Origin: Ustilaginoidea virens
Lineage: Eukaryota; Ascomycota; Sordariomycetes; Hypocreales; Clavicipitaceae
Reading direction: 5' to 3'
NCBI RefSeq assembly: GCF_000687475.1
Contig: NC_057320.1
Coordinates: 2,666,001 to 2,730,000, forward strand
Length of the DNA: 64,000 nt
Shown here: positions 32,970 through 43,002 of the stretch, in pieces
How the letters are laid out: each line of letters opens with the position of its first letter
Numbering within the stretch: the first letter of the stretch is position 1
The notes under the pieces: model-generated
The model's input: the letters and a program-made list of their open reading frames with translations, nothing else
Databases searched by the model: none
What the model was told of the DNA's origin: nothing
Made by a program: the position numbers and the translations under genes

Positions 32970-34910
32970 TCAATGTAGAGGCACGCGGTCCAAAGTCGTC
33001 TTCAATATTCCCAGCTCCATGACCGTGGCTCTGCAATCTTCTGACATGTCCGTCTCGCCATTTTCAATGGCATCCATGAGCGTTCGCGCAGCTTGGGACA
33101 GTGGTTGCACATATCGGTAGTCAATGGCTGCCGCCATACCCGGTGCGGCCAGGTCCTTGTAGTCGTTTTCGAACAAGAACACGAGGAAATTGGCCACTTG
33201 GAGGTGGAACGAAGAGCTCTCTGCCCAGAACTCCATCAGAGTCTCAATATCCGCTTCTCTGAGATGTGTCAGGCTGGGAAAGAGGGTGTATTGTATGGCC
33301 TCGAAGCAGTCGGGACTGCTGAAGTGTCCCTGAGAATTGTTTTTCCGCGCCGCAATCACTTCCTCCTTGAGCCAAGCCACGGCACATGCCTGAAGGGAGG
33401 AAAACATGCAGTTTTCGAGAAGATCCTCCAGAATGGCCAGCCTGTCGTCTTCGTCCGGGTCTGCGTGGAGAACAGCACCAGCAAGGACTGTTGACGCATT
33501 TCTGACGCGGAGGTTGGGGTGAAAGACGGAAACCAGGGTGATGAGGTGGTGGTACGGCATGTAGCTGTCCTTGGCGTCTGCACTACCCGAATCGCCGCCA
33601 GCGGCAATTCTTTTCCGGCCATGCAGCCAGACAGCAAGAACAATGAGAGCCTCCACAGTCCCCGGCTGGTTCAGAATTTCAGACTGGGGATCGTCTCCGA
33701 GGTAGTGCCTCAACAGTTCATGATGGTCCGGAAACGTGAACATCTCGGGTCGCGGCTGATCCGCATCAAAAACATCCCCAGCGACAACCCAGTACGCAAT
33801 GAGACACAGCAATCCGCCTCCCGACAGTTTGATGTCGTTGGCGTTGGATGGCTCAAACTCAATCGCTAGCGGATCCCTAACAACCGGGGCTAGAAGGAGG
33901 AGCCGCAGTTCAGCATAGGTCAGCTTTGTGAAGCCGAGGTCTCCAGCAACGGCCTGTTTTTTTTAATTGTCATGATGGGTTAGCAGGCCCCTCTTCATTG
34001 CCACGGCACGGGTCAAGCTGAAATGCAAAAATCAGGTTCGGGGATAAAGAAAGAGACGCGAGCTTACCGTCAGCTGGCCGACCAACGCGTCCATGGCCCG
34101 CAACTCGTCCACCTCGTTAAAGGCCTGCATCATCGTCTTCTTTGTTGGTACTATCCTTTGGGGATACGTGTATTCCAGAATCCTGCTCGCCCATTCTAGG
34201 CTATTGGAGTTCACGTAGGCCTCGATGACGCATGTGATGAATGACCGTAGCAGATGATTCATGATTTCGGGTTCGGCGTCATTGGGTCTATCAGACTTGT
34301 CAGCCTCAGGGTCCGGGGCGTTCTCCGCGCCGTCGGTAGCGTGTAGTGGCGTTTCCAGAATCGTACTTGACTGTCTCGCCGGCAGCGGTGGCCTTTTCTG
34401 CGCCGAGAGCGACTGCAGAAGTGATATTATTGCCGCAGTTGACTCTGGACTAGCCGGGTCGTAGGATCGGTATACCGTGTCCAGGGTGGTATGCAGGAAC
34501 CGTGATGGAGCCTTGACTTGGAGCCGCTTATGCAGGATGCCAAGCATGCCGCACAGAATGACAAAGTACTTGTTACCTCGTGAGCCTCCTTCTCCCTCGC
34601 CAGCCGTGGTTTCCATGACTTGCAAGACTTTCAAAATCACCTCTCGCGGATTCCCAAGGCGAGCGATGCTCTCTAAGCAGGCCTCGCTACCAGGTACAGC
34701 GATGAGCATCTCCACGAGGTCCCAACCAATGTCAGTTGTGAGCTCCACATCCTGCAATATATCCTGGAGCGCAGGCAAGATCTCTGGCGACAATGACTTC
34801 TCTATGATGGTGAGATAGGTGAATTTATCGGTGACAGGTGGGCGGGACTCCTGGAGACGTCGAATATTATCTTCTGATGATGAGCTTGTGGTTGGCTCGG
34901 GCGTCGCCAT
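32970..34910 (-). CDS. YBP1: Ybp1/Ybp2-family protein (Yap1-binding / kinetochore-associated, DUF1760)
   Basis: In yeast, Ybp1 supports peroxide-induced oxidation of the transcription factor Yap1, and Ybp2 acts at the kinetochore; most filamentous fungi have one member. Two exons, 34910..34068 and 33953..32970, are joined by a GTAAGC donor and an ACAG acceptor at phase 0 to give 608 residues. The protein is an all-helical repeat: DKFTYLTIIEKSLSPEILP near the N-terminus, GWDLVEMLIAVPGSEACLE, a middle acidic disordered segment (about 185-225), then HHLITLVSVFHPNLRVRNAS and LREADIETLMEFWAESSSFH. Which yeast role applies cannot be told from the sequence. It lies head-behind MIP1 on the same strand. 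Confidence 0.82.
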
Positions 34911-35882
34911 TATGAGGCTCGGGTGCTAGCTATTCTAAGCCTGCGGTTAATACCCTATCTTAACCTGGAAGAGGTGGTAGGAGCCTCGAGAGGTGATGGG
35001 CTGGCTTGGCTGGCTGTTCTGCAGATTCTTGAATGAATACCTAGGCAGCTTCCGCCCAGCTGAACAAACTCCAACTCGACGGAACTTCGCTGGCGGCTTG
35101 CGTAGGTCGAGTTTCCCGAGTTGGATCTTCTCGAGCTCTTGGGAAAAAAAAAAAAAAATAACTGCCCAAGTTGAGGTCTGCTGGCGATTGTTGAATTTGA
35201 TTTGTAAAGTCGAGACGAGGATAGCCTGAACAAAGCTTCGTGAACGAACATTCAAGGTGAGGGGGGGACCTCAGTTAGCCCCGCCTGCTCATGTTCATCG
35301 AGTTGCCGCAACGGCGCCACTTCTTGTTAAGTACATACATACTCCGCAGATGTATCTGCTTGCCACCCCTCTTTTTAAAGTTTACGATTGACGTCAACGT
35401 ACTGCAGAGGTAGTTGACTGCCTTGGGAAGGCGCAATCTCCTCGGCATTCGGCCAGACACCTCTTTTGTACCCGCCTCAGCATTAGCACTCATGGCATCA
35501 CGGGTTCCTGGGAGGTAGTTGGTATCAATTGAAGAGGCTTCTGCTCGATCCATGAAAAAGAGGGAATCAGAGTTGCTTCATTATACCCAGAACCTTTTTT
35601 CCCCAAATAAAAAAAAAATAATAAGAAATAAGGGAAAGAAAAAAAGAAAAAAAAAAAACACCAAATAAACCCAACCTTGATCACCACCAACAAATACAAG
35701 GGAAAAAAAATCCATGTGTACACACAAGACGCCGTGTCCCAGCTATCTTACATAGTCCAGTAAATACACGGCAACATGGCCAATCCAATCCAATCCAATC
35801 CCCAGAACAAGCAACAAATTCAAATCCGTCTCGGATCCCCCCGAGACGATAGGTGGTCAAAGTCACTGCCGCGTCGGTGCCT
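34911..35882. other. Intergenic, MIP1 3' end to YBP-family promoter
   Basis: A gap of about 970 bp on a tandem minus-strand pair. It has A-rich runs (about 35143-35158, 35608-35660, 35702-35709) and a (CCAAT)n-like tandem, ATCCA x4, near 35782. No gene was seen. Confidence 0.5.
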
Positions 35883-38800
35883 CTACAACCTCGTAGTCGT
35901 TCTTGGGCTCTTGGCGGCAGCTTTGGACCAGGACCACTTGTTCTTCGTTTCGGGTCCGTGTCGATACTTTGCATTTAAAGCCTCTGATACTGACATTGGC
36001 TCTTCCATAGGTATCAACTGAGGGTTCGCGTGATAAGGCAGGATATGCTTCATGGCCCTCTTATCTGCAGGCTTTTGTTTACCTACACTCGCGGCAGTTG
36101 CGGTTTTCTTCAGATCTTTCACAATATCGCGCAGTTCTTCATCGGTTGACACGATCTGCGCCTTGATAAAGACATGGCTGTTACCAGAAGACCCCAGGAT
36201 TGTGTCCATTACCGCCGTACGAGGCGTGTACTTTACCTTTTCTGGCTTCGGCGCGTGCTGTGCATCAGGGACTATGTTGGGGTCTAGAAACGCTTCTTGT
36301 CCCTTGTCGAGCAACCCGTTGATATCCAAGCTCTCTCCCGCAGGAATAGGAGTAGAGTGACTTGGAGTCACGCAGTCCATGTCAACTTCCTTGCGCAGCA
36401 CGTGGTCAATGTCAATGGCGGAAAAATAGGCACAAGACTGAGGGAGGTCGTCGATGCCGACTTGTTGGGCGAACATGGCGCGTGTCCAGATATTCGCAAC
36501 TTGCAGAGCCATCGCAGCCCTGTACCTGTCTTGTTCCCGGACAAGGTAGCGTATCTCGTCGTGGACAGTGATGGCTAGGCGTGCCCCGATGTTGTATCTG
36601 CGAATGAGAAAGTCCATGGAGACGATGAGAAGGTGCAGGTAGTCGACACCAGAAGACTGAACGGCCCAGTTGATTCGTGATGTCAGGTAGCCGCCCTTGC
36701 TGATGAACCGCCCCATGAGGGCCTCCGTGATACCAGCCCCAAGTACGGGAGTCCGTGGCCGTTCTTGCTCGGCAAACTCCTCGAGTTTGTTAAAGACAAA
36801 GGATTCCGTACCGCCACGCCAAAAGGGACGGTCATGAAGGACCCTTCGAGTCGTTTTCGTGCCCTTGGTGTTCGCATAGAGTTTGGATGCCACCTGCATA
36901 GTTTCCTTCTCGGATAAGTCGGGGTTGAACTGGCGCAAAAGGGTGGCGGCGAATTTCAATCCGGCGCCGTATATTCGCCCGTAGTTAAAGATTTTAGCGT
37001 CGTTCCTTGTGATGCCAAGAATGGACGCAGTTCGCGAATGCATGTCGGTGCCCGCTGCTTTTGTGCCTTCAAGCGTCATGAAACCAATGGCGTTGCCACC
37101 GTGAATTCCAAAGGTGGAATCTCCCATAAGGCTAGCTATCCAAAGCTCCTGAGAATCCACATCGGCTCCCACGAAGCAATAGCCCTCCGGGGCCTTGACC
37201 ATGGCCTTCAGCTCTGAACCTACACGGTTCTTTTTGGCGTTGCTGGCCGTTAACCACGTGTTCTCCACTGCTCGCCTGGTAATGGTGCCCATGGGAATGA
37301 CTTGAGGAAGAATAAAGCCCGTCTTCTGCGCCTTGTCTTTCGAGCCTTTTCGTCGGTCGGTGGAGTTTTTCGGCAGATAATCCTCATAAACTACCATTTG
37401 AGACATTATCCGGTCTCTGGCGCTGATCCAGTAGGAGCACGACGCATTCATCTCCAGGGCTTCCTTGGCGTAAGTGAACTCGGAGGAGAGTGCACCTTTC
37501 TCAAAGTAACTCAGGTAGCCTTTAGCCATGGGGTTGGCACAGCGTGCGGTAGGGCCATCTTTGTGCGGGAGTTTGAAATAGTCATGGTCCCTGTCATGTC
37601 CGAGAGAAGGATCGGCCTCGTCGAACTCGCATTTGATCATTTGCTTTGCGCTATACTTGGCAGAATCATCCCGGGGAACCCGGAAAGTCCAGCCATGTTT
37701 ATTTGACCAAAAAAGCGGGTGGCCATCCCATGCCAATCTCAGCAGAAGCGGCGCTATTCGCGTGCGAACAGTGATGTTCATGGGCGAGGTATTGGTTGCG
37801 AAGAGATCCTTGTACCATTGAGGCATTCCTGGCTTCTTCTGTCTAGCCGCTGGACGTGGTGGATCATCTTTCTTTTTACCCTTGACCATCCGGATGCTCT
37901 GTCCAGACCAATCAAGCTGCTTCATCCAGGGATCATTCCGCCATCTCTCAGGGTTGTCTTTGATCTCAAGCGCCTTCTCCGTCAGACCGATGAGACGTTC
38001 TTGTACAGCATCCGACAACCTGTGGTACGTGGCTTCAGCGTTGGCAATGTATGCATCCCACGACTCGTTGACGGGCAGGATAACGGAGGAAAGGTGGCGC
38101 AACGCGGCAAAGCTGACAGGGTGAGGGCAGACCTCGAGGAAGTTGGGGAAGACTATTTGGTAGATTCGGTGGGTGATGGCCACGTCTGCAGCGCAGTAGT
38201 CTAACAGCTCCTCAAGTTTCGCCAGGATTCCGTCCCGGTCGAGCGCACCAAAATCGTCTCGCACGGCTTTGTCTATAGAAACGTTTAGATGGAATTTGGC
38301 CACGTCGCGCAATGAGTTGACGGAGCTGCGTTCCACCCAAAGCTCCTCTTCTTCGTGCATGCTTCGATTGCTCAAGAGTTCTGCTAATTCGTGGTCGGGA
38401 GTTTGGCTCGCGACCCGCTCTCGAAGTTCTCGGTTCTTCTTGTGCTTCATCCAGGTTGGTCTCTGTTGCGAACACATTCCGTTCACAGCCACATGCAGGG
38501 ACATGGTGTCAAGGAAGGCGTTTCGAGACTGTTTGATGTCGTACTCTTCCAAGACCCGAGCACGGTCATAGCCAACATTGTGCCCGACGATTACGCGATC
38601 CTCGGCAGGGTCACCCAGCGGAACGAGCTGGCGTTTGTTTCGGGACTCTTTAAGAAGCCAGGGTGATATCCATGCGTACCAGGCTGTGGGGCTTGAAGCG
38701 CAGGCCATGACGGCGTAGGAACTTTCCTTCCACATGACTTCGGTATCGAAGCACAGCATGCGCTCCTGAGGAACGTCTATTGGTTCGCTTCGTCCATCCG

Positions 38801-39439
38801 GGTAGTATTTGGTCCACCCACTCTGACGAACCCATTTCCTGGGCTTGGGGGGCACATTGGCGCGGGCGAACTGTTTGGCAAAGGCGAGATGAGGCTCGGC
38901 ACAATCAGAGCCTAGCTTGTAAAAGTGCTCGTCAAGGGTGCGCCCTTGTAGGCAGGGCAGTTCAAAAGCGATGGGTTTGGAGGTGTCTGTGTTTTTGCCC
39001 AGGAGGTCATGGCGTCGCAAGTGATCCTTTGAAAGCCTAACTAGTTCCTCGTGGGGGGGTTTGTAGGCGTCACGAAAGACTTGGTTGAAAACGTGTGTGC
39101 TGACTTGCTGCACACCAATCTCGTTGAACCTGGATTCTGACGGAACTGGGCGCGCGCTGTCAGTAAAGCATCCGCCAGCAACAACAAGCGTCCATCAGGA
39201 AGCGTCAAGGAAGGGGGGGGGAAGGGGGGCGAGCAGCTTGAGCAGAACTTGAAAGGACGGCACATACTCGCCAAGGTCAAGCGGGTTTTGGCCCCGTCTT
39301 CTTGCGCGGCGTCAGCAAGCCAGCGAACGTGCCCTCGACGGACCAAACGTCGATGCGCAAGGTGGCGAGCTATGCGCACGTAACTGCTGGCTGTCGAGGC
39401 CCGCTGGACCTGGCCAGCGACAGGGCAGAGCGGATTCAT
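35883..39439 (-). CDS. MIP1: Mitochondrial DNA polymerase gamma catalytic subunit
   Basis: The family A replicative polymerase of mitochondrial DNA, with 3'-5' proofreading. Exons 39439..39268 and 39145..35883 give 1144 residues. Exon 1 encodes an Arg-rich, acid-poor presequence (MNPLCPVAGQVQRAST...); the junction restores PSESRFNEIGVQQVS. Exonuclease motifs: Exo I CFDTEV (Asp/Glu near 191-193), Exo II VGHNVGYDRAR, Exo III YCAADVAITHR. Polymerase motifs: A VGADVDSQELWIASLMG (about 716), B region GRIYGAGLKFAATLLRQF, C AITVHDEIRYLV (about 916). All catalytic carboxylates are present. A C-terminal extension of about 180 residues beyond motif C is typical of filamentous-fungal enzymes. The intron (122 nt) has a GTATGT donor; the chosen acceptor (CCCAG at 39146) is the one that keeps phase. 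Confidence 0.95.
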
Positions 39440-40354
39440 AAGCCTCGATGATGCATTCCGTGATGACTCCTAGATCGTAAGGCAAAGGCAGGGAAAAGAA
39501 CTGGAGAAATGAAGAAGCATATGGGAGATTCCGAACGATTGCGATGAGGGGAAAGGGGGATGCGGAAAGAAGGAGTGAGTGGTGGCGTTGTTCCATCCAG
39601 AGACCAACCACCAACTTTGAAAGTTGGACGGAAAATTATCTCCTGGCTGCAGGGTGCACTTGGGGGGGGTGTTGGGGGGATGGGGGGGATGGGGGGGGCA
39701 CTGGTGGGGCGGGTGCGGGTGCGGGTGGTGTGTGGGTACTTGTTCGATACGCGTGAGCCCGGCAAAGTGTTTCACTTGAACTTGTCCAAGTTAGGTTCCA
39801 CACTACCAGCCAAGATAGATGGATGCCAAGATAGATGGATGGTGCAGACTGGCAGCTTGGTGGAGTGGGATGGGGGATGGATGCAGATGCAGGTCCACCT
39901 GCTTGGACCAGTTTTGACGGGTTGGTGGAAATGGAGCCTGGAGTTTGGAAACGCAAATTCTAAAAACGAAGAAGAATTGGAAAAAGGTACGGAGTACGGA
40001 GTAGAGGGAAATAAATAAAGCAAGAAGATGAAGAAGGGAGGGGCGGGGCGGTTGTCAATATCGGAAGGCACCAGACATGATGAATACCTGATCGACTCAG
40101 TACGGACTTGAGTACACTCATAGCACTAGGGTTGCTGTAACTTATGACACGTACGTGCAGAGAACCAGACTGTAGTCCGTACTGCCAGACGGGTCACTGG
40201 TTGCACCAGACCAGACCAGACCAGACCCCTCCTTGTGCATAACAGTGCCATGGCCGCCATGCGCCACCAAATTCAAACTCGTGCAGGCTATGTTTTTTTT
40301 TTTTTTTTTTTTTTTTTTTGTACCAGACTGATTCAACCAACATTGGGCACGGCG

Positions 40355-40408
40355 GGCTCTGGCTCTGGCTCCGGCTCTGGCCCTGCCTCTGGCCCTGCCT
40401 CTGGCTCT
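40355..40408. repeat. Degenerate hexanucleotide array (GGCTCT / GGCCCT)
   Basis: About nine tandem hexamers of the GGCTCT family with C/T variants, immediately after a T27 run. Confidence 0.8.
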
Positions 40409-40559
40409 TGTTACTAATGCAAGTCGCCACCATGAGCACCGGTTGACAACTTTTTATGTATGTACCAGAGGTACCAAAGACTGCTGCATGCAGCCTCAAG
40501 CTCAGTTGCTGTGAACAAAACAAAAAAAACGCCCCCACCATCGACGAGCCACTCATTAT

Positions 40560-40560
<1 letters not shown>

Positions 40561-40596
<36 letters not shown>
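40561..40596. repeat. Hexanucleotide repeat CACTTT x6
   Basis: Six perfect tandem copies of CACTTT, about 190 bp upstream of the RING-ligase start codon. Confidence 0.9.
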
Positions 40597-40784
40597 CACA
40601 ATTTCATAAATGTCCAGGTCCTCTCTTCGACCGGTAGCCCCAGCGGTTGCTCGACAATAAAATGCACTCATGTCTGCCACCTTACATGTATCCTTCCGTC
40701 CGACCTTTTCGACCTTTCCTGTCCCACTCGACAGAACGCCGGCTTGGCTTGTGAAACTCGTGATAGGAAATCCGCCGTCATTCC

Positions 40785-42218
40785 ATGTCTCGCGCGACGC
40801 CGTCTCTCTTTCCCTGCACCATTACCTCGCCAACCCTGTCCGTGGCCGTGGCTTCAGCACCTTCAACACCAAAGTTTGATGTCATGCTCGCTCGCAGCCC
40901 CCGCCGCCGCTCGCCTGAGAGAGCCAGCGTCCGACGATCCATCTTGCCCCCGCTACCCCCCGATCGGTCCGCCGTACAGCCATCGTCTTCGCCGCGACCT
41001 CACGCTTCCACATCATCAGCATCAGCCCCGCCTGTTGCCAAGAAAACACGCCGCTCTAGAAATCCGCCCTCACAGACGAATCCGCCGTCGACGCCGGGCC
41101 GAAGACGAATGCAGTCGCCTCCCTGCTGGCAGTCGCTGCGTCAAGGAACCCGCACCATCCTCTCCCCAGTGCAGTGGGGCGAGGACACCATCACCGACAT
41201 CACCGACATCACCGACAGAGAATCCTTCACCAACGGGACCTCCTCCGCACGTCTCAGCGGCGAGGACGAACAATTTCTCCTTTCGTTCGAGGACCAAGAC
41301 TTTTCGTCTCCGTCAAGTTATCCGTCCTTCTCCACAAGCTTGCCAGCTGGCAAGCCGCCCGAGCTACACCAGGCTGCAAATGACTTCCTTCAGGCCTCTG
41401 TTTCTAGCCCCAGCTCCGTCGCCTCCCCGCCTTGCCGCAGCAAACGACCCTTGGCTGCCTCATCACGGTCTACCACGCAATTGACTTCCTCAACTGTGGA
41501 CGAATCGCGCAGTTTGCTGTTTTTCGATGAGACCGATGGTCCCTTTTCTCAGAGGCCGCCAACAACTAGCTCTTTCTCTGACACGATCCAGCAACCGTCT
41601 CGAATGCAGCATTTTCTCCGCGACATCTCCGCTGCGAACAAGCGACAGATTACTCCCCAATCCAATATCGCTGTCAATTACGCAAGCGTGGAGCCGTTGG
41701 CGTTGCCGACCATCCGCGACGGAGAGTCGTTTGGAGATTCTGTAACAACGCATGGGTCGTCTGACCTTGTCGGCGGTGAAGACTTGGCCGCAATCGATTT
41801 GACGGAAGCAAACGAAGTCCCGGGGCATCTCAGGAAGCCCGAGGTGGTGGATAATATGACCAAGATTTCGCAGTTTCAGTGTGTCATTTGCATGGACGAT
41901 GCCACCACTCTTACTGTGACCCATTGTGGTAAGCTTTTGATCTCTACTCTCTCTCTCTCTCTCTCTATCTCTGCAGACGGCAAAACGGCGTCATCTAATG
42001 CACAAAAACTGCCATTAGGCCACCTTTATTGCGCACAGTGTTTGCATTCCTCTCTTCATGTCGAAGCCACCAAAGGGAAATGCCCCATGTGTAGAGCCAA
42101 AATCGACATGAAACCGAGACAAGCATACAACAGCAAGACCAAGGGCTTTTGGCAACTGGAGCTGAAGCTGATGACTGCCACGAGAAAGGGCAAGCGAAAA
42201 GCTGATGACCTGTCGTGA
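40785..42218 (+). CDS. SLX8: RING-finger E3 ligase, SLX8-like (candidate SUMO-targeted ubiquitin ligase)
   Basis: Slx8-type ligases ubiquitylate SUMO-modified proteins during DNA repair. Exons 40785..41928 and 42019..42218 give 447 residues. A C3HC4 RING lies at about 365-415: CVICMDDATTLTVTHC, then GHLYCAQC, then CPMC; the Cys/His spacing is complete only after the intron is removed. A hydrophobic-acidic motif, AIDLTE (about residue 336), resembles a SUMO-interacting motif. The rest is disordered, Ser/Pro-rich, with a short TDI repeat from a GACATCACC DNA repeat. The tail is basic (RKGKRK). The intron (41929..42018) is 90 nt, a multiple of three and free of in-frame stops. An in-frame ATG at 40884 is an alternative start. 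The specific SLX8 assignment rests on the C-terminal RING layout and is less certain than the RING itself. Confidence 0.8.
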   Translation: MSRATPSLFPCTITSPTLSVAVASAPSTPKFDVMLARSPRRRSPERASVRRSILPPLPPDRSAVQPSSSPRPHASTSSASAPPVAKKTRRSRNPPSQTNPPSTPGRRRMQSPPCWQSLRQGTRTILSPVQWGEDTITDITDITDRESFTNGTSSARLSGEDEQFLLSFEDQDFSSPSSYPSFSTSLPAGKPPELHQAANDFLQASVSSPSSVASPPCRSKRPLAASSRSTTQLTSSTVDESRSLLFFDETDGPFSQRPPTTSSFSDTIQQPSRMQHFLRDISAANKRQITPQSNIAVNYASVEPLALPTIRDGESFGDSVTTHGSSDLVGGEDLAAIDLTEANEVPGHLRKPEVVDNMTKISQFQCVICMDDATTLTVTHCGKLLISTLSLSLSISADGKTASSNAQKLPLGHLYCAQCLHSSLHVEATKGKCPMCRAKIDMKPRQAYNSKTKGFWQLELKLMTATRKGKRKADDLS

Positions 42219-43002
42219 GCACGTAATCGATCCACTGCTACGTGTGGGCATTAACAAGGTCGCAAACCCCGAGATGCGAGGCTTGCGCTTGTCCCGACTT
42301 CACCCACTGCCCGACGACTCGAATCCTACCTATCTGGTGCATATGCATCGAATTCCGGCTACAAGAGCGCAAAATGGATCAAAACAAAAAGGGACACTCG
42401 ATTTGCAACATTCATTGGCACGCAGCCTAAAATATAAATATGAAGGAATATGTTTCTGACAAAGCGCCACCATCGTGAGCATGTGGACACTTGGGCATAG
42501 TGGCATAGGGGTTTTTTTTTTTTTTTTTTTTTTTGATGGATTTGCAGCTGGTCCGTCGCTCATTCGCACAGCGCCTGCCCAGAGCTTTTCACAATGTGTG
42601 CTAGCATTCGTATGGCGTATTGTGTGCGTAGCAAGTTCATTCATGAATGAACATGGCGCGAATTGCTCACAATGTATGCATAGTGTAAGTACAAAGAGTC
42701 ATGACACGACTGGTTTCGCAGGGCGTACCCCGTATTCAATAAAATTGTACATGCTTCCCCTTTGTGTGTTCCAATCCAGGTTTTATGCCGACTTTTTGAT
42801 AATAGCCCAAGACTTAATGACACTTTGATATCTGATCTTAGTATCCCAACGCCAACTGCTTACCAGCACGACATCATTGCCTCTGACTCGGCCACTCCCA
42901 CGTTTTCTTTTTTTCTTGAAAAGAAAAATTGGATATCATGCGATACTAATGAAACAAGGCGTGATCTGGTTTCGCTGATTCGACGACTGTCTCATTTTCA
43001 TA
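42219..43002. other. Convergent 3' intergenic, SLX8-like gene / NUP192
   Basis: About 780 bp between facing stop codons. It is AT-richer than its surroundings, with a T23 run (42512..42534). No gene was seen. Confidence 0.5.

Larger units (their letters stand above)
39440..40784. promoter_or_regulatory. Divergent upstream region, MIP1 / SLX8-like gene
   Basis: About 1.35 kb. Features seen: a G-run-rich stretch (about 39661-39712), GATAGATGGATG repeats near 39820, tandem GTACGGAGTACGGAG at about 39985, a T27 run (40293..40319), a GGCTCT-type hexamer array (about 40355-40408) and CACTTT x6 (40561..40596). No gene was seen. Confidence 0.5.
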
